This document shows positions 50,756-63,400 of a stretch of DNA of 64,000 bases, one piece after another. The notes below the pieces were generated by a model, which saw only the letters and a list, made by a program, of their open reading frames with translations, was not told where the DNA came from and did no database searches. Source of the stretch: Aquila chrysaetos chrysaetos (Eukaryota; Chordata; Aves; Accipitriformes; Accipitridae); contig NC_044004.1 of the NCBI RefSeq assembly GCF_900496995.4, forward strand, positions 79,305,538 to 79,369,537, given 5' to 3'. Numbering within the stretch: the stretch's first letter is position 1; each line of letters begins with the position of its first letter. Both the position numbers and the translations under genes were made by a program.

Positions 50756-53563
50756 TATATCATCTTATTGAGCTCAAACTGTAAAGTTTTATGGCATTTG
50801 AGTTCCACTTCTGCTGCAGCATATATGTGGGCTGGCTGGTAGTTACATTGTTTGGCGTCTGGTGTCCACACAATCTCCTTTAACTGCACCATATCTTCTC
50901 TATTGAAATAGAGGCCTTGTCAGGGAGAGCCTATAGTGTATTAGCTTATATGGATTGTGTACCATTGCCCTCTATTGGACAGCACTAGACTTAGTTAAAG
51001 TGCTTATCTTGTTTGGGCTTGAAAGTTGGACACTGAAAGAATACCCTAAATATTTCTTCAGGAATTTGAGTTTTGAAAAAGGCAATTGCTTTGTCAGTAG
51101 TTGTGCACTTCAGGATCTTCCCCTTCCTCAGCCATTAACAAAGATTAGATTTTACTGGTAATGAAGATTTGCAAATAACTTTAGATATCACTGTTCATGG
51201 ATACTGACTTAGCAATTCAGCCAGTCTGAATTTTGTGAATTTTTTCAGCTAAGGAAACAGAAGCATCTGACAGCTACAGCCTAGCCCAACCAAACAACAC
51301 AGCTCAAGTTTTGGAAAAACTTGAGAGAAAAAAACATGGTAATATTCCATAAGTAAGTTTGAAGTGTTAGTGACAAATTGACCATCTTTTAGCAGAAAAT
51401 AAATTAAATTCACTAGCCAGTTTAGTTATTGCAGCTAAGTACAGGACTGTGTAGGGTCTTCACATTGCTGAGTGTCCATAACATGCTAGTCTGCTTAGCT
51501 CTTTCATAAAAGAGGATAAAAAATAAATATAGTCTCTTTGATTTTATTTTTTTACTGGCGTGATATGCCAGTATGACTTGGTCAGGGCATGAAGTCTCCA
51601 GTGGCAGAAAAACATCATGGAATAGCAAGTCTGTTTAGAATACTGCTTAGAATACTAACTTGTTTTAGCCCTGTTTTCTTGTACTCCCTTAGCTGTCTTT
51701 CTGTCTGTGCTAGACATTGAGTGACAGGGACCAGAGTCATGTGTTCCACAGATTGCACCAATCCCTAAAATGCAGAGGGGAAATAGAAGCATGGAAACCT
51801 ACCACATCCTACAGTCTAATATAATAGTATTTTTCTTCTTTATTGTTAACACGTGATTTCTTGGGGTTTTTTTTTTCCCTCTTGCTCTCTGCCTATTTCA
51901 TCTTCTGTGGTCTGTGAGCATTCTGTGTATATGTAGGTGAGTGTTCATTATAATGCACTGCCTGTTTGGCTTAACTATAGTTTTTCAGGAGGCATATATG
52001 CTTTGTCAAAAAATATAATGCGTCTCCTACACACTAGGGTGTCTGAAGGGGAGATCATGAATAATGGCAAAAACTGAAAACAGAGGAAAGTAATAAATAT
52101 CAAAGTAAGACACAGTCAAATTAATAACTGGAAAAAAGTTACAATGTGCCTTGGAAATGCCCTTAATCCTCACTGTAGTTGAGAATTTAGTCCTAAAGCA
52201 CTTTCATGTTCTCTGTCCTCTGGTACACAGTTTATGGTAGAGCATTCAAAGGAGTAGAAACTATTATAAAGGTCACAAGGAAAAATAAAGTTACTCTTGC
52301 TACTGTTTGAATGTTATCCATCCAGACATCTACCAGCTGCCATCCAAACCTGTATTTATACTGCTATTCATTTGAGGTTAAATACAGAGGAGTCACATCT
52401 AACTCCAGTAATACACATCCAAAACACAGTGATCTGTATCTAATTCTGCCAGGGTAAATATCAGCTTATTAAAACACAGGAAGAGATGACTAATGATCTG
52501 TTCCTTTGAGAAACCTCAATGTTGATATTGAAAAAGTATCTACCTAAAGTTCAAGACCTTTATGGATTCCAAAATAACAACAATCATCTCTTCACTATCC
52601 TTGGATGGATTATCTGGTTTGTTGATGATCCATGTCACACGTACAAAACTATCCACTCTGACGTCTGCAAACCTAGATGAATTTGGAGTGGCATAAATAT
52701 ATATTTGGAGTCCCGGGACTTCATTTCTCATACCAGATCAAGCCTGCCCAGATGAGGAGCAAATTCAGGTGCAGCACTGCATCAACATGGTTATATAGCT
52801 TCTGAGACTGAGCTGGCATTGCATGCCCAGGCAGCATGGTTTCAGAGCTATTAAGTCCTCTCAGAATTCATTGTACCAGGATATACTGTAACACAAAAAA
52901 CACTTCAGGTCTAGAAACAGAGGCATGTATTCTGTTTCTTTGTCTGCTAAGTTGTCTTTTTATTTTAGTATCTAGCTTAATGAAGAGTTGCTTGTAACTT
53001 AACCATGTAGTTATCCTAATGGACCAAAATTAAAATTTCACTTCCCATGATAGCTTCAGCCTTTTTTAGAAATAATTTACATGCCAAAGATTTTGCAATA
53101 CTTGTACTGAAGAGATACCTGTATATGTAGAAGGAGGAAGAGAGAGGGAAATGTATAATCACCTATCTTCCGGCACTCTGCACATTGTCAAAAACTCTTT
53201 GATCCTCCTCTGTCCAAATATCCTATAGACTTAGTATCCAGTCCACCTATTTTAGGCATTTATTTGGGAATGGATTTAATCTCTTTTTAAGAATGCCTCT
53301 CCACATTGATTACACAGGGGGCCAAGACAGTAACTTGAGTCTTGACAGAGTCCTAACTGAGATAACTATCCCTACTTCTGCACATTGAAAAGAGCAAGTT
53401 CCTAACAGAAGATGATGTTAGAAAATCTGATTAATGCCTTATTGTTTTGCCAGTCACATTTTTTAAAACTACAGGCTTCAAAATACTACAGAACCGCTGA
53501 CATCAGTTCAGTGCTTGTGAATTCATGACCATGTATTTTGCGGTCCTGCACATTTCTATGTGA

Positions 53564-53643
53564 GGTGAAATCCTTGCCCTGCTGACATAAGTGGTAAATT
53601 AGTAAAGCTCCCGTTGACTTAGCTGGGATCAGGATTTTGCTCC
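53564..53643. mobile_element. Palindromic interspersed element
   Basis: The ends GGTGAAATCCTTGCCC and GGGATCAGGATTTTGC are imperfect inverted repeats. The middle carries CTCCCGTTGACTTAGCTGGG. This resembles a widespread sauropsid hairpin repeat whose arms read GTGAAATCCTGGCCC and contain CCATTGACTTCAATGGG. The copy is diverged. Confidence 0.55.
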
Positions 53644-56600
53644 TGGTCAAAGGAGCATGTGGTCAAAGGATTTTTGCCTTGTTGTTCTGTTCTTGGTGTT
53701 TCTTTGAACTGCATTTTTTCTCAAGGCATACTGATTCAGTAGGTAGATTTATTCATTTCTGCACTGATCTTTTTATTTTATTTTACTACCACATAGAAAA
53801 TCTCTTGGAGTTTTAAACTGCCAGAGGAAGTAAAGAATGGTGGAGAACTCCACAAAAATAGTGGAGAAAATAATTTTGAACTTTCACATAAGATGTGAAT
53901 TTTTGTGGATCCATAGCAGGGAATTTCTTGGAAACTAGAAAAGTTGTCTATTTGTTTCTCATCTTTTAAAAAAAAGGCATCTGAGAATATTCTTTTGTGC
54001 ATGCAAGTAATTCACCAGAGAGCTTCAGTTTAAGCTCCATGTTCCAATATACAAATTATTTAATAGGCAGGAGATTTGCATTTAACTGTAAATACTGTCT
54101 TGAACAGACCTGAAAATCAGAGTAGCTCATGAGCACCTGGTCAAAAATGCTGTATGCTGTTTATGCTTATAAGCTTTTCTGTTAGAAAAAATGATTAGGA
54201 ATACTGTAGAGTTGAGCATATGCTGACTTCATGTTGATTCTTGTTTTCAAAAATTAGTGATTTTCTTACATTAAACTCAAGTGCATCCATTAATAACAGG
54301 AAGTGACTGATTAAAACTAAGATGGCTTAGCAAATTGTTAATAAAATTGAAATGTGGCAGTTGTTTTATAACTGCCATACTCCCATGAGGTTGTGCATGC
54401 TGGGAAAAGATACCAAGGCATCTATTATTCTGATTCTGAATGCTGCAACGCTTCTTATTTTCCATTTTTGCCTTGGGCAAATTCTGCTTGTCTACAGCCT
54501 GCTTAAAATTATTGTTTACAATATACAAAATCATTTTTCCAGCAATTAGCATATCTTTCCTTATGTTTATTTATAGGGAAGAAATAAGTCATGAATCTCT
54601 GCACTATTTAGACAAAATTATCCTCAGGTTTTGATTTACTTTAAAGATGAGAATAGATCTAGGTACTATTAATAGCTAGGGGTTTATCAACACCTTCTTT
54701 TCCATATGTGTGTCACTTACATGGTAACATTCGAGGTGTATTTGGACTGTATCGGAGCACAGTATGTTCTCCTACTTCTCCGTTAACATCTATTAATTAA
54801 CCATTACCCTTCTTTCTCCAGGAAAAAAAAAAAAAAGGCTTAGGTGTGCATGCACACAAACACTCCTGGGGTCATCTTGTTTTGGATATAAAATACTTGA
54901 GTCCTTTTTTTAGGATTGAAAATGCGTGAACAAACACCGAACATTTTACAGCATATTGAGCACTGTTTGTGTCTCAGCAGCAGCACAAGACTTCTTTTTA
55001 AAATCCAACAATATATCCAGTGAACAATTTAAAAGCAATAATGTTCAATTTGAGGAATTTAAAATCACTCATTGCACCAAATATTCATTCCACCAGACTC
55101 ACATTCAGTAATGGAGCAGTCTGCTACACTGTAGTCATTTTAAATGCTCTTAAATGTTGATGAATGCACCAGAAAATCTAGGGCATTTCAAGAAATCCAA
55201 AGTACCTTCTCTGGAGGGTAAAACATCATACAAAACCAATGACTGTTCGCCTGTGTAGTGAGATTTCTAATCTGTTGCAAATTACTGAAGTCAAGGGAGT
55301 TATGTTAAACTGTGAATCTGGCTTATGCTTTTTTCTTTATGATGTATTTCAGAACTTACCAAAGAAGAATGAAAATGTTACCATGAAAAGAAATATTACT
55401 GAGTCTTTTATAACCTAGTAAACCCTTCGTAGAGCAAAGCTATTAAAATGCTATTGTCAAGCTTTATCAGTTCCCCAAGTTTTACATGCATCAGTCATTT
55501 TTCTTGTATTGGGGGCAAAATCCTGCTTGCTTTACACATGCAAAAACTGCTCTGTGATTCATTTCACATAAAGAGTGAAAATTTGATCTGGCTTTTCACA
55601 GATAGATTGTACATGCTGTCCTTATTTCCTTAAGAACGATTTACCCAAATAGTCTGAATAGTGTAAAGACTGGGTTCACAATTTATTCTCAATATTTATT
55701 TCTTCTTTAAATAGTAAGTTTCAATTAAGAATAAAAAAACAAGAGAACAGAGAAATGCAGCCCTTACGAACAAACCTACAGGAAGTAAACAGAGGTTTAG
55801 ATGCATGTAAGGTAGACAAGTAATTGTAGTTAAGTAGATGTTAGTTACAGGTTTTTATGGTGGGGATGAAAATGTTCAAACAATAAAAACTGCTCTGACC
55901 ATATTATTTTACCTGGGTAGATTGTGCTTCACTGCGTTTCCCTCCTCTGCTTAGTCAGCATCAAAATGAAATTCTGCTGAATTTGACAAGTTGCCATTTG
56001 ACCTGATGTTGATTTAAGCTTCTAGAAGCTCACATCAGCACGAGGTCACTGACAGGCAAAGTCAGTGAATCTAAAAATGGTGCAGAAAAAAGAGATTAGG
56101 CTTTACTTGGGTTCAGATTATTTAAACAAACAGGCAAGAATTTAGGGAAAACAAAATTGTGTTTCTCATCTGTCAAGTCAAATCACTTTATTAAATGATA
56201 CAATTTACATCTCTGGCATGCACTCTCAAATAAAGTGTCCTTTGCAGTGAGCAAAAAGTCTTTAGAAGTGAAAACCCTTTTATAAAGATAATACAGTCTT
56301 TTGCTACTAGGCAGAAATGCAATGTGAATAGATATTTGGTTGTGTTAAAGGAAACCAAAATGAAAACAAATTATGAAAAAGAGTTGTGAACATCATCATC
56401 TAACTTAACTAAAGAAACTAAATTTTCAGTTATATTGTGTATTCAAATACTCTGCATATTAACAAAGACACCTCTGAGGGTGAACACAAAAACAACGTAT
56501 TTAAAATCTCAAGAGAATTTTTTCCTCACATTTACTGAACAGATCTGTGCATTCAAAAACAAATGTAAGAAAAACTTGCATTAATATATTCAGAACTCAC

Positions 56601-57822
56601 GCACAACAGTCACAACTATTCGATAGAAAGATGCTTTGCTAGTGGAGGAATAGGGTGAAGAACAGAAAGTGAAAAATGCTGTGTGGTTCTTCATAAAGCT
56701 TTGTATGCATTGATATTTCATTTAGTAGTCTGGGCCTGCTGCTTCCATCAAAATCAGTACATTGTCTCAATCTGGTTTTAGCCTGATTTCCTTTGTAAAC
56801 AAGTCTATGTGATCTGTCTGCATGCCTGTGTGTATGTCCTCTCATTAATAACTTTGAAAATGTTCATATGTTTCATTTCTGTGTGGCAGTGGAATAGATC
56901 TCAGAGACAATCCATTGCCCACAGACTTTGTAAAAATAGATGGCTGGGTGGAGGACAGATATGCTTACCAGCGTTGCTATTGAGGGAAATGCTGCAGTGT
57001 GAACTCATTCCTTATTAGATATGAGAGAATCCATATGGGAAAGAGAGCTAGTAAATCCTCAGCAGGAGGAAGAAAAAATCTGTAGCAGATCATGTTAAAC
57101 ACACAAGTTTATCTACGATAAGATACAAAGCCACATGAAACTCAACATCAGTAATTCTTAAGTTCACAGAAGTACTTAATGATGAATTCCTTCTTGTGAA
57201 GAGAAGAAAATTATAAGGCTACACTTTGTTTTCCTTGGACATTGACAGAAAGTCAGTGATTCTGTCTGAAACTCTCTGATTCTGCCATTCTTACATGTTT
57301 GTTACATTTTGGGGGGTGTGGGGGTGTTAGAGCTTGATCGTAGAGTATGTTTTTCTGTATTCCTATGTGATCACAGCATTAAAGCCTTTTTAATATCACT
57401 CTGTATCATAACTTTTTTTGTCATATCAAAATTTAAAAATCCTTTTGGCAATTTTTAATTGCACGTGCCTTAACATTAAGCACACATTTCCTTCTGGTAG
57501 ATGTATTACCTTAGAATTACAACATTAGTTTCAATGAGAATTCAAGTTAGGTATCTGACTCTGAGAATTAAAATAATTGTATTGGGTAAAAATATGCCTT
57601 GCTGCAAACTCATTAATCTGGTTTCCTGTTTAACAGTGTAAAGGATACAGTTCAAAACAGAAACCCGAACTTCACTTGGATACAGGGAAACATTGTAATA
57701 TGGACCACAGTTCAGCAAAATATGTAAGTATTATGTAATTTTCAGAATGTAGGCCTTCTGTGAAATACACGCGCATTAGTATTTATTGAATAGTTAAGGC
57801 CTTGATGACTCTGAATTATAAA

Positions 57823-57871
57823 TTTCACTTAATTTCACTTTGAATTATAATTTCACTGAAATTAAGTGAAA
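57823..57871. repeat. Perfect 15-bp inverted repeat
   Basis: TTTCACTTAATTTCA at 57823-57837 pairs exactly with TGAAATTAAGTGAAA at 57857-57871 across a 19-base loop. The region also holds a direct repeat of TGAATTATAA (57811-57820 and 57841-57850). Confidence 0.9.
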
Positions 57872-57895
57872 ACTTGACATGTACTTCCAGGGAGA

Positions 57896-57962
57896 TAGGC
57901 CTGGATCCAAAGACAAGCCCTTAAGGGGACCACCACAGTCCCATTGGTTTCAGTGGAAATAT
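57896..57962. mobile_element. Fragment of a palindromic interspersed element
   Basis: GGCCTGGATCCAAAGACAAG at the left and CCCATTGGTTTCAGTGG at the right resemble one arm and the centre of the GGCCTGATCCAAAGCCCATT family of sauropsid hairpin repeats. The copy is short and decayed. Confidence 0.4.
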
Positions 57963-59079
57963 TCCCAGGCATGATAAGAGGGGAGATTATGGGACTCTGC
58001 AGAGAAGAATGTATTTTTCACCTGTGTGGCAGGAAAATTTACTCTGATTATGTGTGTGGATGACTCTGAGGTGCAAAGCTCATTTTCAGGCATATCATGG
58101 CAGCCTTGTTCATGCAATTTCTCTAAATCATCTTTTCTTTGCAAATTCATATTTTGTGAAATAAATTTGTAAGGTGCTATAGCAATATGATCCTAGTTTA
58201 AAGGTTTACAACTCCTGTGTCTTCATTTCCTGCTTGGTCAAAAGGATCAGTTGATTTCAGGGAGACTTCTGTTTGACTAGAGAATTACTGCCAACTTAAA
58301 CTCATTAAAGGTATATTTTTCATGTAATTATTTGCTCTTACTGGAAGTTCCAGCTTGGGTTTAATTTTCCTCTTTCCTTTATATGAATTATATCATATAA
58401 TTGCTATAATGGAAAATTCTTTGCAGATGGGAATGTTTTGTAATATGTTCTTTCTTACTGCATATATGTTTTAGTTCTTTCTAATCTAATCACTTTACTC
58501 ACAGTTGACAACCTTACTGAAACTAAGGATAGTTAACAGTGCTTCTGCAGTAATTTTTAGTTGACTGTGCTTGACAGATCCTTGAAGAATGCCCCACAAA
58601 ATGAGGAGGATGCAGAGCACTTTGTAATACTTGGGGTATTCATTTAATGCTTTAGCAACATCTAACCTACCCAATAAGCTTGGAATACATATATTTTTAG
58701 CCACATATTTCTATTGTTTAAATAAGCTGTAAATGCAAGATATGTATCACCAGCAAAAATTATTTACCATCTCTTCAGATCCATCAAGATAGTTTAATTG
58801 TAACCAACCATCCAAATATATGCTACTTGTACTAGACTCATACCGTGTAACACATGTCATAAACCCTCTTTCACATACCAATTTCTATGTAGAACAGGTA
58901 TTGTTCTTGATAAACAACTTATCTATGTCTTCCAAACTGAGAATACAAATCAAAAGCTTTCTAAACATTGAGCTACCTAGATACTAAGAATAACTGCTCA
59001 GCCAGTCAGATTACCAGACACTCTAGCAGTTAATGTTCAGCAAGTAGTGCATTTCACAGAGAAACAAAGGCTGTTCAGC

Positions 59080-59916
59080 CTCTGACTTGTTCGATAGTTT
59101 ATTACAAAATGAACTTGCAATCCAGTTTAAATACACTCTAAATACTTTCTTCATCCTTTTTGTTGTTCAGGTATCATGGTACTGATCTCTATTAATAACA
59201 CCTTTCTTCCTGTTGTGTTCAGATGATTTGGTTAATTACAATACATAAAACTTCATCGAAACTGTCTTGAAATCCATCGCATATATCTACGTGTTGTAGG
59301 GATTCAGGTACCATGACCACAGATGCATTTTAACTGTTGCCACAGTAAAAATACTCATCGATTTACTTTCTTAGCTCATTTTAAAAATGCAGTAAAGAAA
59401 ACATATGGCAAATAAGCCAGCGCTTCCAAGTATTCCACTTCCATTGGAACTTTGCCAAGTCTGGTTATATCTAGTACCTTGGAACTCAGATGTCAAACAT
59501 ACCCAGAAAATCTACAAGATCCTGTAAAATACTTCTTGCCTTTAAAATGCCCATATTTACCTTTTTTTTTTTTTCACATTAACTTAACTGCAAGCACTTG
59601 TACTGTCTCCATCTACATACTTTCTAGATTTTTGTATCGAGCACATTGGTTGCCCCACTTTAATCGCACCCCTCCCCCCAAGAAATGTGTATTTTTGCCT
59701 TTTGATGAACAGAACAATCTTAGGTTAGGTGTAAAACTAAGTCTATTCTAGAGGCTGCTAGCCCTGCAGTCATGTGAAAACTGTGCTCCATTCAATTTTG
59801 CCTCCTCATTTCTTTAGTTCAGAGATCATCGGGCCAGCAAGAAACTTTCCTTCTCCAACTCAAATCTAAGGCTTGTAAAGCTGGAAGAAGGGAAAATATG
59901 CCAGGCCCTTCAGCGC
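59080..59916 (-). other. SYNPO2: SYNPO2 3' UTR (proposed)
   Basis: This is non-coding sequence after the stop codon. The first canonical AATAAA on the minus strand is at 59103-59098, which implies a UTR of about 830 nt. A variant ATTAAA at 59664-59659 could end a shorter form. It includes a T-run at about 59563-59574 (plus strand). Confidence 0.5.
59098..59103 (-). terminator. SYNPO2: SYNPO2 candidate polyadenylation signal AATAAA
   Basis: The first canonical hexamer downstream of the SYNPO2 stop on the transcribed strand. The closer variant ATTAAA at 59664-59659 is an alternative. Confidence 0.45.
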
Positions 59917-60483
59917 TCATGTTGGACGCCTCCATCCCCTTGGCTGTGGATTGTAGTTTGAATCAGCTGTTGACAAGCAATAGTCAGACCTGGAATCCAT
60001 GGACATTATATCAGGATCTGTTCTGGACCGTTGACTGCAGTAGGCATACTGCAGCTGAGAGCCAGCCTGTGTGGTGGCACTTGGGGCAGAGAGGGAACTT
60101 TTGGGGGGTGGTACAATACCCGATTGCTTCCCTCCTAATAAGGCTACACTACCACTTGGGGCTGGAGGCTCGTAAGAAACTTTTTGTTTCCATTCATCTG
60201 GTGGCTCAGGAAGTGTTTTCCTGCGAGCAGCTGATACTACGTTAGCAGCAATGGATTCCTGCATATTTTGGGGCCCAAAAGCTTCATCCACTAGGCCAAG
60301 AGGGGATCTTGCCGCTGCTTCCCAGGGAGTCAGTCTCTTGCCAGGCCTGTCAGCTGCTGTGTCTGCCTTGCTGAAGTAATCGGGGGCAGGCTGAAATATA
60401 AGAGGAGAAGTAGGAGACATGGCTCGAGAAATGAATGAAGAAGGTCTCCCAGGAAGTGATAACGAGCGTCCACTGCTTCTTTC
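59917..60483 (-). CDS. SYNPO2: Synaptopodin-2 (myopodin/fesselin), C-terminal coding exon
   Basis: The acceptor is TTTTGTTTTCCTAG, ending at 60484. Coding runs 567 nt in phase 0 to TGA at 59919-59917, giving 188 residues. The exon begins ERSSGRSLSLPGRPSS. It carries FQPAPDYFSK (residues 30-39), RPGKRL (46-51), TPWEAAARSPLGLVDEAF (52-69) and ESIAANVVSAARRK, and ends NYNPQPRGWRR plus Pro-Thr. These are hallmark C-terminal blocks of SYNPO2; SYNPO2L has related ones, but the adjacent MYOZ2 favours SYNPO2. The methionine at residue 22 is internal and not a start. From the family: an actin-bundling Z-disc and stress-fibre protein that binds filamin and alpha-actinin and takes part in BAG3-linked autophagy. 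The PDZ domain and main body must lie beyond 64 kb. Splice variants with different C-termini are known, so this may serve only some isoforms. Confidence 0.95.
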   Translation of the reverse strand, partial: ERSSGRSLSLPGRPSSFISRAMSPTSPLIFQPAPDYFSKADTAADRPGKRLTPWEAAARSPLGLVDEAFGPQNMQESIAANVVSAARRKTLPEPPDEWKQKVSYEPPAPSGSVALLGGKQSGIVPPPKSSLSAPSATTQAGSQLQYAYCSQRSRTDPDIMSMDSRSDYCLSTADSNYNPQPRGWRRPT

Positions 60484-63400
60484 CTAGGAAAACAAAATAC
60501 CAAATACAGTTACAGTTATTAAACAACAAAAAAGGAAACCCCTTCTCTTCACTTCCAAACTGGAACAACAGACCCTGAAAGCACATGACATCCTGGCAAT
60601 CCCTTTTTATGTCTATGGGTACTTTTTAATACTTCAATTCAGTGGAAAGAGAGGAGGTACAAAAAAAGAGGCAGAGAAAGAAACAGGAACAAAGAGCAAA
60701 TTGAATTTTTGAGGAAAGTAAATAGACCAAAGCCAGGCTTTTACTGAAAAGGTACAATTATGTTAGCAACTCTGCAGCTTTTCCACTACTTAGCTAGTAT
60801 GCCTCATTCTGAAAAGGCCATTCTTAATAATGAAAAAGGAAGTCATGTTGTGACAGTTCCGTGTGTGTTTACAAGATTCTTTCTAACATGCAGGCACAGC
60901 CCAATATATTTGATAACAGGCTCTGTCTAGGACATCTGTCTGAGAACATATCTTTAGCAATCTCCTTTTAAGAAAGGCATTTCTTACTCTAAAATTATTA
61001 GACTTATCCTAGTTTTCACTTTTCAGGGCACAAAAATGACCACAAAAAAATAAAGACGTTAATGCAATCATTCACTTAATACCCCTACATGACGCTACTT
61101 AAACCTGCCTTCTTTAAGAGGCAATGCCCTCAAAATTTCAGTACATTCCGACCCATTTATATGAGCAATCCATTCATATTTGATAAATCCTAATCTTCTT
61201 AGTAATACAGCACTTTACAGAAACTGTGTTCACGAGAAGGTTCTGCTGCAACAGTCATTTGGCAGTGTACGAAACAGGTACAGCCTTTTCCCCAAGCCAG
61301 ACATGGTCTTTGTGTTACACAGACAAATTACATTGTTCTTACTGAGTAGTCTCTATACATGTGGTTCCTAAATTCATTGATTTACACGCATTGATTCGTA
61401 TCCTGAGGTTTAAATGCCTCTAATTCTGAAATCCGGTGTGAAATTCTAGGCTCTTTTGCCAGAGGCTTTGCTAGAATTTCATTCAAACAACATTGGCCTG
61501 TGTTACTTTTCCTAATTAGCTTCCAAAACTTAAAATACTGTGAGCGTGATCTACATACCAGCCAACAGGTATCTGAACATACAAGGTATAGCTTATCTAG
61601 CAAAGATTCACATAGAAATGTCATGTTTTATAGGCTTTTCTGTCACAGGATCTTGATGCATTTAAGAAACTTAAAAGACCTCTGCTTCACACAGGCTTTT
61701 AAGTTACATTTTAATATCAGCCTTGTATATGAGAGATGGAAACTGAGAAAGAGACTACTGATTTCATTATTTTCGGTCAGTTTGGTGGTGCTTAGTCTGA
61801 ATCTCTTAAAAAAAGTGTAGACTGACACACAGATTACGTAATGAGAGTTTTGACAAGTTTCACAACTAATGCTTTATAACAGGACTATCTTTTCACCTCT
61901 TAGCTATGACCACCTACTTCCAGTTTGCTGTTCCAGAGAGGAAACTCCCCAATATTATTAATCCTACCCCCATGTATTTATGGCGAATTTTCATGAGGTT
62001 CTACTTCTATCCAGAAAAAAATACTTCATTTTGGGGACCTTAGCTCTGTTAATTTTTAAGAATCCTCACTTAAACCTTGAGATGATCAAACATGAAAATG
62101 TGGCTGATCAGACCATCACATATAGACAGATCCCAACTGAGTACTCTTAAGATAGTAGTGTATAAAAAGCAAGGATTATCCACTTGGAAGTTAAGTGAAT
62201 GAAAGAAAATATAGAACCTTTTTTTCCCATAGATGAAGTTATATACTGTCAAGAATGGATTAAAGTTTCTCCATACATTCACCTGATGGGAGGGATCTCT
62301 TTTTCTTACCTGGAAAATAAGAGTCCAGGTAATACACCATGCTTGGGGCCAATGAGTGGCAGACCCAGACAGGCCTGTCAGAATAGTTCTCTTTCCTCTA
62401 AGGTATCATGATTTCTTTCTTCACTGAATCCACACAAGAGAGCTTATTCAGCAAGCCTGGTTAGTGCATTTTGTTTACATTATTGGCAAGAAAAATTTTT
62501 AAAAGGTGCAAAATCAAAATAAGTATGCAAAATGAGATACAGTTTCTATTAGAAATTAATCTGATAACCTGAATCATGAAACTAAGAAGACAAGGTTGTA
62601 CAAAGGGTTGAAAAAGTTGGTCAAACAGGTCCACCTAGTTAGTCTACCTGTGTTAACTGCTCTCAGGAGGGTTCTAGAACATTGTCTATGCTGAGTAGAC
62701 AGAAAATTTCCCCTTTATTTAATGGAGATTCCATTTCCAAGCCCTCTGAGTACTTTGTAGAATTCCAGAGATGCAAATGGAAATGATACTGTTAAAAGAA
62801 GTGTTGCATAAAATATGTGACTTTTCAAGACAGTTAGATGATGATACTGTTTAGTCTACCATGTTCAGAGAAAAACTCCAGAGTTCATCAAGTTGCAGAA
62901 TTATCTTTTTGGCCTAACAATTAGTGATGGAGCAGGAGCTAATTTTCTTTGACAGTTTCAACAAAGAATGATGAGTTATCAAGTGTATTTCACTATTTGT
63001 CTAACAAAATGGGCCCTTCTACTGTGTTATGAAGGTAGAAGATTACCTTGTAAAAGCAGAAATAGTGTAGACAAAATTAAATATTCCTATATGGTGAGTT
63101 CTAAATTTTTTTAGTACAGGTGGTAGATCAGATTAGACAGAAAATCAAGATCATTAATGGAAAGTAAGATACTATTCTATGATGATGGAAACTATTCTAC
63201 AGATAGCTGTGTTATCATATAAGACAAAGAAAGAGAACTGGCAGAAGAGAGCTAAAATGACCTTATAGAAAAAACCTCTGTATGAATCAAACAATACAGT
63301 ATACAGGAATGAGCACAGAGTATTGACAACCAGATTTGGGGATGAGTGTTTTACTGGCTTGAGAATCGCCTATGTCCTTTATTTGGAAGAACTGTTTGTA

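Larger units (their letters stand above)
34161..59079. other. Intergenic region between SYNPO2 and MYOZ2
   Basis: About 25 kb with no supported gene on either strand. It includes upstream MYOZ2 flank, an old CR1-like LINE end (about 35385-36500), MIR-like SINE pieces (44160-44280, 44715-44880, 50545-50755), hairpin-type elements (53564-53643 and the fragment at 57896-57962), a 15-bp perfect inverted repeat (57823-57871), a GC-richer patch (44330-44650) and a candidate conserved block near 54340-54600. Any long non-coding transcript here would be invisible without RNA data. Confidence 0.7.

Noticed and set aside
54845..54856. 12-bp palindrome TGTGCATGCACA
   Set aside because: Isolated short palindrome in a TG/CA-rich spot; expected by chance at this scale.
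59898..60245. 115-codon plus-strand frame
   Set aside because: It is the antisense shadow of the SYNPO2 terminal exon.
62305..62375. Possible alternative SYNPO2 exon ending at a CCAG|GTAAGA donor near 62310 (minus)
   Set aside because: The donor is good but the only acceptor nearby lacks a pyrimidine tract, and the short translation resembles nothing in SYNPO2.
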